From Anaeramoeba flamelloides (Eukaryota > Metamonada > Anaeramoebidae), in assembly GCA_027625915.1 (NCBI GenBank), contig JANTQA010000057.1, positions 8,556,001 to 8,620,000 on the forward strand: 64,000 nucleotides of DNA, read 5' to 3'. The translations under genes were made by a program, and so were the position numbers. The stretch's first letter is position 1; every line of letters starts with the position of its first letter. Of this stretch, positions 44,512 through 56,002 are shown one piece after another. Under the pieces are notes generated by a model, which was given only the letters and a program-made list of their open reading frames with translations, made no database searches and was not told the DNA's origin.

Positions 44512-45055
44512 AAACCCCATTTCAAAAATACTGGCTCACAATTAATAATATATATTCTTTCGTATTCAAGGACACCTAATTATTAAATCTTATTAATAAT
44601 TTGCTTTTTAATTATTCTAAACCTATAAAAAATCAGATGTTTTACAAATTAAAAAAAAATAAACTTAAAAACTAAAAAAAAAATGAATCACAATTTTTGA
44701 AATGAGCATTATAGATTTTTTATTACTGAAATTTCAGAGAAAAATGGTTAAACAAGAATATTATTTGATAATTATATGAATTTGAAAATACATTACATGG
44801 TCGAAATTTTCTGAAGGTTTATCTGTATTTTCAAAGATTTTTTTTCTTAAACTTGACCTTTTACAAAAAAAAAAGTAATGAAAAATTAAAAGACTTCAAA
44901 AAAAAAAAAGAAAAATTCAAAAAGTATCAAAAAAAACGAGTAAAAAAAAAATAGAAAAGAAAAAAAAAATTGATGAAATTTGAAAATATGATTTTAATCT
45001 GTAAAATGAAAACTTTGTTTTGATAAGAATATCATACAAAACCATTTGTTTTTTC
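44512..45055 (+). mobile_element. MITE family, copy 4
   Basis: The left end AAACCCCATTTCAAAAATAC then TGGCTCAC is a worn TIR. The interior follows copy 1: AATTTTTGAAATGAGCATTA, a TTTTTTATTACTGAA block, and a purine-rich tract. The right TIR is missing and the long-TIR element starts 18 bp further on. Confidence 0.55.
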
Positions 45056-45072
45056 CATTCATTTATTTTCCT

Positions 45073-45833
45073 CTTAAGGGATTAGCGTCACCATAGATTT
45101 CTCTATAATCAAAGTATGTTGTAATTGGGTATAAATGATATTAGTGCACCATGGCTCAAATAGCTCTAAAAAATCTATTATAAATCTTATTGCACAAAAA
45201 ATTATTACATTTTTTACTAATGATCACAATTAAAAAAGTTTCATTTTGAAAAAATTTTTTTTTAAATACCTTTTCCAAATCTAAAAATAGAAATCCAAAA
45301 TACAGTATTCTGATATTTAATAATTTAGATTTAGAACTCCCAAAAGTAACTATTTTTATAATTTTTTATTTTCAAAGATTAATTCAATAATCATCAACAT
45401 AAAAGCCCAAAAACTGATTATTTTTGTTTGCTTTTGATAAAGATTCTTGTGGCATCAATATATTTTAATGATTTGAGAAATAATTTGTTGAAAAATATTT
45501 ATTGGTTAATTATTTAATTTTTAGAAAAAAAACGAATTTTTTAAAAACTAATCCACATTTCGCCATAAATTTAAGATAGATATTTTACATCTTTGGAGTC
45601 TGAATATTGATAATTCAACCTATAAATTTATGGCGAAATGCAGATTTTATTCTGAAATTTTTGAGTTTTTTTCAAATATAAGGATCATTTTTCATTGATA
45701 AGATCAACAAATATTACTGCTTGACTAATCGTTTTTTTAGAGACATTTGAACCATGTAGCACGAATGTGGTTAGGTCCAATAACAATATACTTTGTTCCA
45801 AGGCTTCTCCTTGGTAGACGCTAACCCCTTAAG
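45073..45833 (+). mobile_element. Long-TIR transposon (TTAA ends), copy B
   Basis: The ends read CTTAAGGGATTAGCGTC and GACGCTAACCCCTTAAG. Terminal inverted repeats are about 110 bp, and TTAA is present at both tips, which fits a TTAA target duplication. The middle has a second palindrome: CATTTCGCCATAAATTTA facing TAAATTTATGGCGAAATG. No ORF of note. TTAA targets are known for piggyBac-type transposases, but no such gene is here to confirm the link. Confidence 0.75.
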
Positions 45834-47669
45834 TACAATCCTAATTTTATTTTTGGCGAAAATTGTTTTTTTTTTTGATTAACAACATAGAATATTTCCC
45901 AATTAATAAGGTCGTGGCTTTAATGAATAAATTGGTTGTGTTTAAATACATTAAATTTCCCAAATTTTTCATTTACTTAAAATAGGAAAAAGAATCAAAA
46001 TAATGCAATTTTAATTTAATTAAAAATAATTTTGATTTTTATATAATAGAAAATCATTTTTTGATCTATTCGTTTTTTATTTTTCATTTTATTTTTTGAA
46101 TTACACAGCCTGTTTCATTTGAACAATTTTTTTTTGAAAAAAGTTGATATTAGGTTTAGGTTATATTTCAAATTGAAGAACTCAAACAAAATTAGTTAAT
46201 AGTGCCAAACTTTTAAAAAATCTATAATATTCCAAAGAGAATTTTAACAAAAATACCAATACATTTTTTTTATTTTACTCATCTTAACAATTTCTAAAAC
46301 ATTCTTGATTTGTTAATTTTGATAATTATTTATTTTTTGTTCAAATTAATGTAATTAATAAAAATGTGTTAACTTTCCAATTAGTGAATGGCTCTAATTT
46401 GATATTTCTTCAAGAATTGATTAAACAAGATATTATTTTTTTGAAAATGAATTTTGGAGTGTTAAAATTTTTGAATTGCGGTTTAGTTTGTGAGTACTTC
46501 GAAGAAAAAAATTCATTTTGGAATTTTCAAAAATTGAAATCATTTTTTCTAATTTAGCTTTTTTTGTTTTTTTTTTTCTCGAAGTTATATTGATGTTTTT
46601 TCACAATTAAGAATGTAGGATGGATGGTGCTTTTAAAAGGGTTTTTTTTTTTTAATACATTTATTATTTTTTTTTCAATTTTTTTTTGATAGGCAATTAA
46701 TTTGCAAATTTGTATTTTATTATAAGATCTGTAACATAGAAGTAAAACCATGTTAACTAAAATTTTATTGGAATTGTGAAATTGATTGTACAGAAATTAT
46801 ATTGGATTTTATTGTAATTTTATTTGGATCTTCAATAGGGGAACAAAATAAACATTGTTGTTTTTCTCAATCGGTAGACCTACTGAGAATTTTGGTTTTT
46901 AAATGTTTAAGAAAATTATTTGATTGTATGAATTTTATTTAACACAGATACCAACTTCTCGTGGATGTATATATTATTCTATTAATTTCTTATTTGTTCT
47001 TCAAAGTTCAAATTATAAAAAAAAATTGATATTTGAGAAAAACTTTTTTAGACACTTTTGACAGAAACAAATAGTATTTGTTTACTTAAAATATGTATAA
47101 TTCAAAAGTTCTTTTTCATATTTAAATTTCAGTTAAGGTTTATGTTTGAATAAAAATCAGATTTTACTGTTTTGTGAGCAAATTTGTAACTAAATATTTC
47201 TTTTTTACAAAATAAAATAAACAAAATTTCGATTCAATTATCCAAAAAAAAAATTTACAAGATCGAAGCAAATTATAAACTCTTTATGATTATAAATCTT
47301 GTTTATATTTTGAATTTCACTTTTAGAATTGAATCTCTTTTTAATAATTAATATTATTCGAAGGAATTTTTTTATCTTGATTTTTTAGTAAGCTGAATGG
47401 AAATTTTTGTCAATTTATTTTTCAAAAGTTACTCCAAAAAAAATCAAAAGTTAATAAAGTCTAAATATAAAATTTCAATAAAAAAGATTCAAAAAATTTT
47501 TGAGATTTGTTTTTACATCAAAATAAAAAACATTACCAATAAGAAAAAAAAATTAAATATTGTGAATTTATTTCTTTTTTTGGAATTTTTTTTCTTTTTA
47601 TAAACAAAATGATAGAATATAAAAACAAAATCTAATTAATTGGTATAATATATTTAATCTTTTAAAATA

Positions 47670-50600
47670 TTAACAACATCCTGCTGTTGAATTTTTTTCT
47701 GTAGAATGCAATTTGATTGATCCGTTTTCATCTTGTTCATCTCTAAGAAGATAGTCTTGTGCAATCATTGCAAATAATTTATTAACTCCTGTGTTTTCTT
47801 TTGCACTGGTCTCAAATAATTTAAATTTATTTTTTTTTGCAAAGTTCATTACGTCTTTTTTTGAAATATCCCAATCATCATCAGATGAAATTTGATCCAC
47901 TATTTATTTTATAAAGTGTAGTGAATTGTTTAATGTTTTAAGTGGGGGGGAAATATATTAGAATTTATATTTTATTTTTAAAAAAATTTTAATAGTTACA
48001 AATAAAAAAAAGTGGATATGAATTTATAGGAACTAATGTACCCGATTTCAATATATGTTACTCGCCGGAAATAATAAATTGAAATATATATATATATATA
48101 TTAGAGGTTTTGATGATAGCATGCTATAATTCACGATAAAGTTACAAAAATCGCGATAATTTTTATCAAATTGCGATATATCAGAAAATCGCGATATTCA
48201 ATATTATCGTGATAATATAACAAATCGCGATATTCTATAAAATCGCGATAATTATTAAAAAATCGTGATAAATGCCAAAATATCGCGATTACTTTTTAAT
48301 CGCAATATAATAGTTGATAAGTTTTTGGGCTAATTGAGAAATATTTTGAATAAAAAATTTTTTTTGATCAAAAAATAGATTAGGTGACAAAAAGTTATTC
48401 TTTGAAAAAACAACAAAAAAGATACTTGATCCAATCAAGGATCAGATCAAAGAGTTTTGTTGTGTTTTCATTTTATTTGGTTGACAAACCGATCGATCCT
48501 TTTAGATCAACAACAATAAGAACTAAAGAGAAATAAATATTTTTTCAGTTAATGGTGGTGTTGGAAATTGCTTTGAATAATTAGCTTCTAAAACAACCAA
48601 CCCTTAATCTGTTCTTGAAAGAATGTTTTCTTGGGTTACAATATTTTCATTTTTTCTCAGAAAGCTAAAAGGAGTTGGATAACTCTTCAAAAGATTTCAC
48701 AACATACTTGCCAGATGATCACCAATTATTAAGATTTTTTATACAATTCTTGTCTTCTTCTTCTTTTTCTACTCATATCTTTGTATTGGGCAGAAAACAC
48801 AATTAGAATAATAGAGGTTTTTGTTTGATAGATCACCAATAAGAAGTCAAATTATTCTTTATTCTTTTTGGCTATTTAAAATTGTGAAGGTAACAAATCC
48901 ATTTTAAGAAAACACACATAATTTATATTCAAGTGTATTGATGAGATGGGTAATTATTAGTTTGATCATAAAATTTGTTTGAGATTTTATATTTTGTTAA
49001 AAAAAAAATGAAAAGAATAAAATTTTTTTCCACAACAAACCAAACTCATTCCCTTTATAAAAGTTTTATGTCTTTCAAAACTTTCAAACACTTGAAGACA
49101 CTTCATAACCCTTACAAACACTTTCTGACATTATTAAAGGGGAAAGTGTTGTAAAAATCTCAAGGCTTTGTAAAAGTCAAGATATTTTTTTTAGAAATGA
49201 AATGAAAATAATAATTTTTCATTTTTTCGCGATAATGTGAATATCGCGATAATGTTGTTTATCGCGATTTTATGATTTTTCGCGATAAACTTGGACTAAT
49301 CGCGATTTTTTTAATATTATTACGATTTTATTGTTAATATCATGATAATATATGTTATCATCAAAACCTCTATTATTTTGTATACAAGAACAACTGATTA
49401 TTAAATGTTATTAATAATTCACTTTTAAATTATTCTAAATCATAGAAAAACCTGATATTTTAAAATTAAAAAAAAATAAACTTATAAAAAAAAGTTATCA
49501 CAATTTTTAGAAAAGAGCATTTCCGATTTTTTATTACTGAACTTTCACTGAAAAAAGGTGAACAAAAAGATTTTTTGCTAATAATTATCTGAATTTTAAA
49601 AGACATTAGAGTCTCAAATTTCTTAAGGTTTATTTGTTCTTTAAGAAAGATTTATTTTTTTTCAACTTGGCTTTCTTAAAACAAAAAAAGAAAAATTTTG
49701 AAAAAGAAAAAGAAAAAGAAAACGAAAGAAAAACAAAAATTTTAAGGAAATTCGAAAAAAATTTGAAGAAATTCGAAAAAATGATTCTTTATCCAAAAAT
49801 TTGCAAAATTAGAAAAAATGATTCTCTTCAAAAAATTTGAAAATATTTTTTTGATAAAAAGAATATGGGATAAAGCCACATAAACTACTTTCCAATAACA
49901 TTATAAAGTGAGTCAACATTTTTGAAAAATAGTGTATGTTGTTAATGTAGAAAAAATAATTGTAGTTTATAGAATGCTGAAATTTAATAATTAGGATGGA
50001 ATTTTTTATAATTCTATTTGCTGGTTGTGAGTTAAATTGTCATTACCAAAAAAAAAAAAAAAATTAATTAATTTGAATTTTGTTTTGTATTTTTGGTTAA
50101 ATATTTATTGTAAAGCGTGTTACAAAATTCATTTTTTAGGTAATGAAAAAAAAATCTATTTTTCAAAAATTTAGAAATAGGGAATTTCCTAGTTTTATTT
50201 CTTAATTTCAAAAAAAAAAAAACCTAACAAAAGTGCTTAAGTTTTCTAGTGGTTTTCTGTTTTATTTGTGAAGTTTTCTAGGTTTTTTTGAGGTTTTCTA
50301 TTTTATTTGTGAAGTGTTCTAGGTTTATTTCTAAAGTAAAAAAAACCTAACGAAAATCAATTGATTTTCCTAATAAATAAAAAACTCAAAAAAACCTAAC
50401 GAAAATATATTGATTTTCCAAATAAAATAGAAAACTCAAGAAAAGCTAACAACAAAAAAAAAATTTAAATGGAAAGGTTAAACTTCTATTTTAAAACACA
50501 GAAATTTAACAAATTATCTAAACAGATTTTCTTATGTTATGAACAAAAATAAATCAAAATATTGTTAGATATGTAAAAAAATAAATAATTTAGATACCAT

Positions 50601-53600
50601 TAAAGATTTGAATCATTTTCTTTGTGTTCGTGTCTAGGTTTTCCGGGATTCAAAAGAATTGAGCAAAATCTTTGATTTTACTCCATTCTTTTAAATTCTG
50701 GAAAACCTAACGAATTGCCCAGCCGATGAAAATAATCGAAAAATATGGTTTTCTTAATTAAAAAAAAAAAAATTGTTCTATTATTATAAATAAACAAGAA
50801 TATATTTTATTGATATTATCAGAAAAAAAGATCCATATGATTTATTAGCTTTAATGTGAAATAAATTTATTTTTGAGTCTCTTAACAAAATTTCAAAATA
50901 TAATTTAAGGAATGGGGAAGTGCCGTAGAGTGCCTAGGTTTTTTTTAATTTCTAAAAAGTAAAAAAAACCTAACGGCGGTTTTCCAGAATTCAAAAGAAT
51001 TGAGTAAGATCAAAGATTTTGCTCAATTCTTTTGAATCCCGGAAAACCTAGACACGAACACAAAGAAAATGATTCAAATCTTTAATGGTATCTAAATTAT
51101 TTATTTTTTTACATATCTAACAATATTTTGATTTATTTTTGTTCATAACATAAGAAAATCTGTTTAGATAATTTGTTAAATTTCTGTGTTTTAAAATAGA
51201 AGTTTAACCTTTCCATTTAAATTTTTTTTTTGTTGTTAGCTTTTCTTGAGTTTTCTATTTTATTTGGAAAATCAATAGATTTTCGTTAGGTTTTTTTGAT
51301 TTTTCTGTTTTATTTGTTAAATGTTCTAAGTTTTTTTTGAAGTTTTCTATTTTATTTGTGAAGTGTTCTAGGTTTTATTTAATTTTTGAAATAAAAAGAA
51401 AATTTCAAAAATTTTCTTATTATTTTTTTAATTAAAAAAAGCCTAATGACAAATAAAAGAAATTAAAAACTCCTTCCTTAAATTACAATAAAAAAAATAA
51501 ATTTTCTTTTCATTTCTTAAATCATAAAAAAAAAAAAACGCCACATAAGGGTAAATAGGGTGTATCTATTTTTAGAGTTTTGAGTTTATCGTTAAGGGTC
51601 AAGTGTGAAAAAGAATTTAATCTGGTAAAGAGAGAATTTTTAAGTGACCAAATTTTGAGACTTACAATTCAAAGAGTGCCTGAAATGGGCACAGTCATTA
51701 AAAGTATTTGAAACTTAATTTTGTTTTCGAAAAAAGAAAAAAAAAGAGGGAAAAACAATGATAAAGAAAAAAATGAAGAAGTTCAAAATAATTGATGTGA
51801 GAAGCCTGAAGTATTTTGATCCAAATGAATTAGTGTGTGTGGACATTAGGGGTTATTTAGTTTTGAGCTCCTTTTTTTTTGATTTTATGATTTGTTCTTA
51901 TATAAATATCCACTAATCACGAAGTTCTCATTAAGAGAAGTATTTATTTATTGCAATTTTTTTCAATTTCATTAAAAAATTGATAAATATTTACAAAAGT
52001 GCTAATAACTGGCTTAAATAAAGAACTAAACTCTTTTTCAAGCAAAAGGGTACACCTCTCAAATCATCAATACTATTGAATTTGATTGTTAATAAGATAA
52101 TTACTTATTGGTGATTTTCATTTTAATTATTCATTTTTTCATTTTTTGTTTTTTTTTATTTATGGTTATTGAACAGTTGGAAAATGAAAAAAACAAGAGA
52201 AGAAGAAACCAATTTTGAAATAATCTACCAGTATAAAACTGGAACCAGTTTAAGTTTGATTTCGAATGAGCGAGATATAGGAATTAAGAAAGACCATTAT
52301 TGGATTGATTTATGGTACAAAGAAAAAAGAAAATAAATTGAAAAAAACAATAATTCCAACAAAATACCCAGATGAATTGCGTATTTATATTGAATATGGA
52401 ACTTTGTGGAACAAAAGTTTGGCGTGTAAAGAGTTATCAATAATATGTAATGAACTTTTTCCCAATCCACCTTGTTCAACGGTTTTTATTGATTTTATAA
52501 TTTTTTTTCCATAGAATTTACAAAACGAGATTTCTCATTTCAAATAAAAGGGCACATCAATTTTTAAAATCTTGAATTTTAATTTTTATTGTTTTGTTTT
52601 AATAAATTTTAAATAGTCAGTTGAGTGTTTTTTTTTTTTATGTTTTAAAGAGTTTCTTAGATTTTAGAATGATAATACAATTAATTTAATTCAATTATGA
52701 ATAATTCTTGAAATTTTATCTGCCCTTTTATTTGAAAAAGAGTTTAGTTGAATAGATATCTTTGTAGGTGTGTTTTTATGGGATTTCTAAGTCAGGTTTT
52801 GGGGTCTAAAAACAAGTACTTTAATGAAACTAACATGTGCAATTCATTTTAATTTGTTAACGGAAATTTAACCCGTGCTCAAAATATTTACTCACCGGAG
52901 AGATTAAAGAGCCCCGCCAATGGCTTGAATACAATACATAAAAAAGAAATAATGTTCTTTAAATCAATTTTAAAAAAGAATTAGTAACATATTGAAAGTT
53001 TAAAAATGGATTTTTTAATAAAAAAAAAATGAGAAACACACAAGCACAAATTTATATGAAATCATTGAATTTTCAATCAATTTCTTCAAAAAATTTTTAG
53101 TTTTGAAATTTCAATAATATTTCAATAAAAGTTCCTTTAAATTTCATTTGATAAATTTTGATGAAATTTTCAAGAAATCCTCAAATTCTCAATGAAAATC
53201 ATTAAATCATTTTGTCAATGAAATTTCAATACAATTATCATTACAATTCTTGGAAATATTCGTTGGGTTTTAATCACCACTCTTCAAACATTCCAAATAC
53301 AACCAGAGAGCTAAAATAAAGTAGCACTCTTAATAAAGCCATTTAACCGTTGTGTATAAAAAGTCGGCAAGTTTCTTAATTGTAAAAATTACTTTTCATC
53401 TTTAGTCATGTTTACAATTAATACAAATCATTCATTTTTATAACAATGGTTATTCAGTTTTTCTATTAGTTTATGAAAAAATTTATTATAAGATTTTCAC
53501 AATTTAAGATTTTCATTTTTTTATTTTTTACTTTTTATTTGGGATTTTTTTTTTGTTTGGACATGGAATAAAAATACATAATAGAACTTTGGCTTAATTT

Positions 53601-56002
53601 TATTTCCTTTTAGTTTGTTTTGGTTTTTTTTTTTTAATTTTTTTTTCTTCTAAAACAAAAAATACCTAAAAATAAAAAAAGTGCCTTAAAGCCGAAAATA
53701 AAAAAAAATAAATAGAATATGTCTTTTAATAAATTCGATCATTTCAAGAAGCAAATTTTTCGGAGACAATTACGTTAGAAGACATTTCGATGATTCTATC
53801 TTAAAACTTTTTCGATTGGTTACATTTGTATTAATTTCTTTTTTCTTTTTTTCTTTCGTACATATTTTGGTGATGTTGTTTATTTTTTTCTCACACAAAA
53901 AAATCAAAAAATAAATACCACATTTGAAATTGCAATACATTTTCATTTAAATTTCATATATTTTTCTTTTATATTTTTAAACATTTTTCATTTAATTCCT
54001 TAAAAATTTTTAATAAAAATCTTCTTGAAATTTCACTGTAACTTCCCTTGAATATTTCAATGATCATTCATTAAATTTCATTAAAAAATCAATTGGTTTA
54101 TAATCGAATTTTATTTTATTTTCAGAAAAGTTTCCTTCAAAAGTAGCCTCAGGTTCAGATCAATTTTTTTTTTCATGAGAAAACATCATTTTTTGAATTT
54201 TAACAAAAAAATCATTTTATTTTACAATATTTTGTAATTAAAACAAAATATGTGAAACACAATCAATTAATATTTTTTAACTATTGACATTAATTCAAGA
54301 TCTAACCTAAAAGGCTGGTTTAAAATTAGAGTAGAGTGTGGGTACATGTTTTCCTATGTTAAAATGCCTTAGGCAAAAAATAAAAAGCATTGATATTTGA
54401 ATTTTAAATGGAAAAAATTTTTCACTTCATTTTTCTTTTCCAGATTTTTCTTTTTGAAATAAAGTTTCAAATTACAACCTACTTCCTTTGCAATATTTTT
54501 CTTTTCATTTCCTTATTTTTCGTTTATAAATAGAGTTTTTCAAAGAAGTAAATGGTGTATTGTGGCTCTCTGAATTTATTGGTAATTTTTTAGGCTATAT
54601 CTTGGGAACGTTGGATGAACAAAGAATTCTAAATGAAAGCAATTTTTCAGACAGAAATAAAGATAATCAAATGGAATTTTATCCCATTTAAATATCAAAT
54701 GCCAGTAGATTAAAATTTTCTTAATGGGTTCGAGGTCTTCAACACGGATGAGTGCCACCACTATAAAATGAAAAGCCAAACGAAGAAATTTGTTCTTGGG
54801 TGTTTTTTTAAGTGCTTTGTAAGAGGTTTTTGGCATGGAACAAAAAATAAATAAAAAAAAGCAAAAATAAAAACGTTCTTTTCCTCCAAAAAAAAAAAGT
54901 ATTTTAATTCTTCAATACCAAATCGTAATTACTTAAACCAACACAAATAGTTGGCTTTTGTGTTTTAGATTACGAATTCATTAGGTGTACCCATCCTTAA
55001 ATCAGTTTGGATATCAAAAACATTTTTACGAGAGATGCCACAAGATATAAGTGGGCAGTATTAAAATTTATGGAGATGAAACAACCATACTTTGATTACA
55101 AAAATTAAATTAGCTTTTTGTCAGTACATTACCCTCTTCCACCATTTCTTCAATAATCATTTGTTTCGACAAATTCAAATAAATAAAGAATTGAAAGTCA
55201 CACACAGTATAAAAAAAAAAAAAAAAAAAAAAAAGGGAAAGGTTATACTTTTTGTTGCAACAAGATACACTGAACAGTTAATTTCTGTTTCTCTAAGTTC
55301 TTTGATCCAAAATTGGGCTTTTTCAAAGCTTTGTCTTTTTGTGGGATCTAATAAGGTTTTGTTCCATGTTTATTAAATGGGATTTAGTTAAAGTTTCCAA
55401 AAAGGGTTCAATTAGAAAGTAAAATGAAGAAAAGGGACACTCACGAAGAAACAAAAATAAGAAAAGAAAGGTTGTAATTTTACCAAAACAAATAATGGCA
55501 GAAGTGGCCTTTCGGTAATACATTTTAGCAAGTGACTCAAATCTTTCTTGTCCAGCAGTATCCTTATTTTTTTTGTTTATTTTTTTTTTTTTGAGAATAA
55601 AAAAAATCGAATATCAAAAACAGGTTGACCATTAAAATTGAATTCTTCAATTTAACAACGTCTTGGTTGTGTTTTCGAAATTGATCAAAGAATAGAAAAA
55701 AAAAAAAAAAAATTAAATACAAACCCAAAGGCCCATTGCTACTTGCGATCCTCGAACACCGATGGTTTTTAAGCCAAAGGAAACACCAACTGTCTGCAAA
55801 AATATTAAAAAGAATGAAAAAAAAAGCTCTTTAGGAAAATGAAAAGAAATAGAATTGTTTTGATGAAAAGCAAGCAAAGCAATGTTACTGTCTTTGTGTC
55901 GCGAGCAAATTTGTTATTTACAAATCGTTCAAATAAGGAAGTTTTGCCAGCATTAGAAGCTCCTAATAAAACCACTTTGAAGTCAACTTGAAAAGTAGAC
56001 AT
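47670..56002 (-). CDS. Rab24-like small GTPase, five exons
   Basis: Small GTPase of vesicle traffic; human Rab24 acts around autophagic compartments. Exons on the minus strand are 56002-55889, 55793-55725, 55562-55484, 55347-55249 and 47899-47670, giving 196 residues. Motifs: P-loop GASNAGKTS (14-22), switch I TTVGVSFG, WDTAGQE (61-67), TKMD (119-122), ETSAK (150-154) and a C-terminal CC for prenylation. Rab24-like traits are VVLLGASNAGKTSLFERFV, the TVGVSF switch, FWIKELRE and LFETSAKENTGVNKLF. YDLTD is replaced by FDPTK. Introns 1-3 are 95, 162 and 136 bp; intron 4 is 7349 bp and interrupts the first base of the TKMD Met codon. Phase (1) and motif agree across it (donor GTATAA, acceptor AAATAG), so I join it. 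The alternative, two broken genes, seems less likely. The start is 563 bp from the divergent DBF4-like gene. Confidence 0.86.
48031..49933 (+). mobile_element. MITE family, copy 5, interrupted
   Basis: The left part (48031-48103) reads AACTAATGTACCCGATTTCA then GTTACTCGCC and AATAATAAATTGAAA, matching the start of copy 1. The right part (49371-49933) continues with ACAAGAACAACTGATTATT, ACTGAACTTTCACTGAAAAA and ends GTGAGTCAACATTTTTGAAA. The element at 48104-49370 has split it. Confidence 0.7.
48104..49370 (+). mobile_element. Motif-array element, copy 1 (1267 bp, nested, TATTA duplication)
   Basis: The ends are GAGGTTTTGATGATA and TATCATCAAAACCTC, perfect 15-bp inverted repeats. TATTA directly flanks both ends (48099-48103 and 49371-49375), a likely target-site duplication. 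The first 200 bp and the last 150 bp carry many copies of ATCGCGATA or one-base variants, several as the palindrome TATCGCGATA. The middle (48320-49210) has no long ORF on either strand. The host sequence on either side belongs to one MITE copy, so the insertion is clear. Confidence 0.8.
50160..51480. repeat. Modular palindrome cluster 4 with 285-bp inverted arms
   Basis: The left arm (50393-50676) and right arm (51010-51297) are reverse complements with almost no differences in their middle parts, separated by 333 bp. The arms include palindrome modules and a LINE piece; the spacer holds the next LINE piece and more modules. Further modules flank both arms (for example AAAATTTCAAAAATTTTC near 51400). 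Confidence 0.8.
50466..50930 (+). mobile_element. LINE tail split by palindrome modules
   Basis: The first half (50466-50640) reads NFYFKTQKFNKLSKQIFLC in one frame and ICKKINNLDTIKDLNHFLC in another. The second half, from 50711, reads NCPADENNRKIWFS. Together they follow CNLCKK...HFLWDCPSYEKNRIIW of the 30.5-kb copy. A 70-bp palindromic module sits in between, at the HX4C of the knuckle. The first half reappears inverted at 51060-51225. Confidence 0.6.
51590..51740 (+). repeat. Small dispersed repeat, copy 2 of 3
   Basis: GGTAAAGAGAGAATTTTTAA, GTGACCAAAT, CAATTCAAAGAG, ACAGTCATTAAAAGTATTTG and AAACTTAATTTTGTTTTCG follow the order seen at 21735-21865 and 59715-59870. Confidence 0.65.
52027..52746 (+). 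mobile_element. TAAACTC-ended element with HTH-like ORF remnant, copy 2
   Basis: The ends TAAACTCTTTTTCAA and TTGAAAAAGAGTTTA are 15-bp inverted repeats, and TA at the tips would fit a TA target. An open stretch from 52184 (MKKTREEETNFEIIYQYKTG) ends after about 51 codons. A second in another frame (52305-52514) reads KYPDELRIYIEYGTLWNKSL, then ACKELSIICNELFPNPPCST, with the spacing of a helix-turn-helix as in Tc1/mariner-type transposase N-termini. No DDE catalytic part is present. The copy at 33091-33803 is the same element inverted. Confidence 0.6.
53030..54090. repeat. Two AAATTTCA-rich arms around a 650-bp middle
   Basis: 53040-53260 and 53930-54090 are dense in TGAAATTT / AAATTTCA and TTTCAAT / ATTGAAA motifs, with both orientations mixed. 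The middle (53270-53920) lacks them and carries no ORF. The layout resembles the motif-array element at 48104-49370 but with a different motif; tips and duplications are not resolved. Confidence 0.4.

Larger units (their letters stand above)
43724..47669. other. Convergent intergenic region with nested repeats
   Basis: Both flanking genes end here. Recognisable content: a direct repeat of about 75 bp at 44103-44175 and 46511-46582 (TTTTCAAAAATTGAAAT, then TTTTTTCTAATTTAGC), MITE copy 4 (44512-45055) and the best long-TIR element (45073-45833). Open stretches of 63-68 codons (46366, 47397) look like chance. Confidence 0.5.
47900..55248 (-). other. 7349-bp intron 4 of the Rab gene
   Basis: It contains MITE copy 5 with a nested motif-array element (48031-49933), palindrome cluster 4 with a split and partly inverted LINE tail (50160-51480), a small repeat (51590-51740), the HTH-type element (52027-52746) and an AAATTTCA-rich segment (53030-54090). 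An 86-codon open stretch on the minus strand (54576-54836) has no family resemblance, as does a 52-codon one at 51758-51913 (+). Confidence 0.8.

Noticed and set aside
51758-51913. 52-codon open frame MIKKKMKKFKIIDVRSLKYF
   Set aside because: It begins just after a dispersed repeat and has no recognisable domain; too short to support.
54576-54836. 86-codon open frame in the Rab intron
   Set aside because: It is hydrophobic and aromatic-rich in parts but shows no family motif; the phase does not fit the Rab exons on either side.
47900-55248. Idea that the Rab-like last exon belongs to a separate broken gene
   Set aside because: Phase, the TKMD motif and the absence of any other last exon downstream of 55249 all favour one gene with a long intron.
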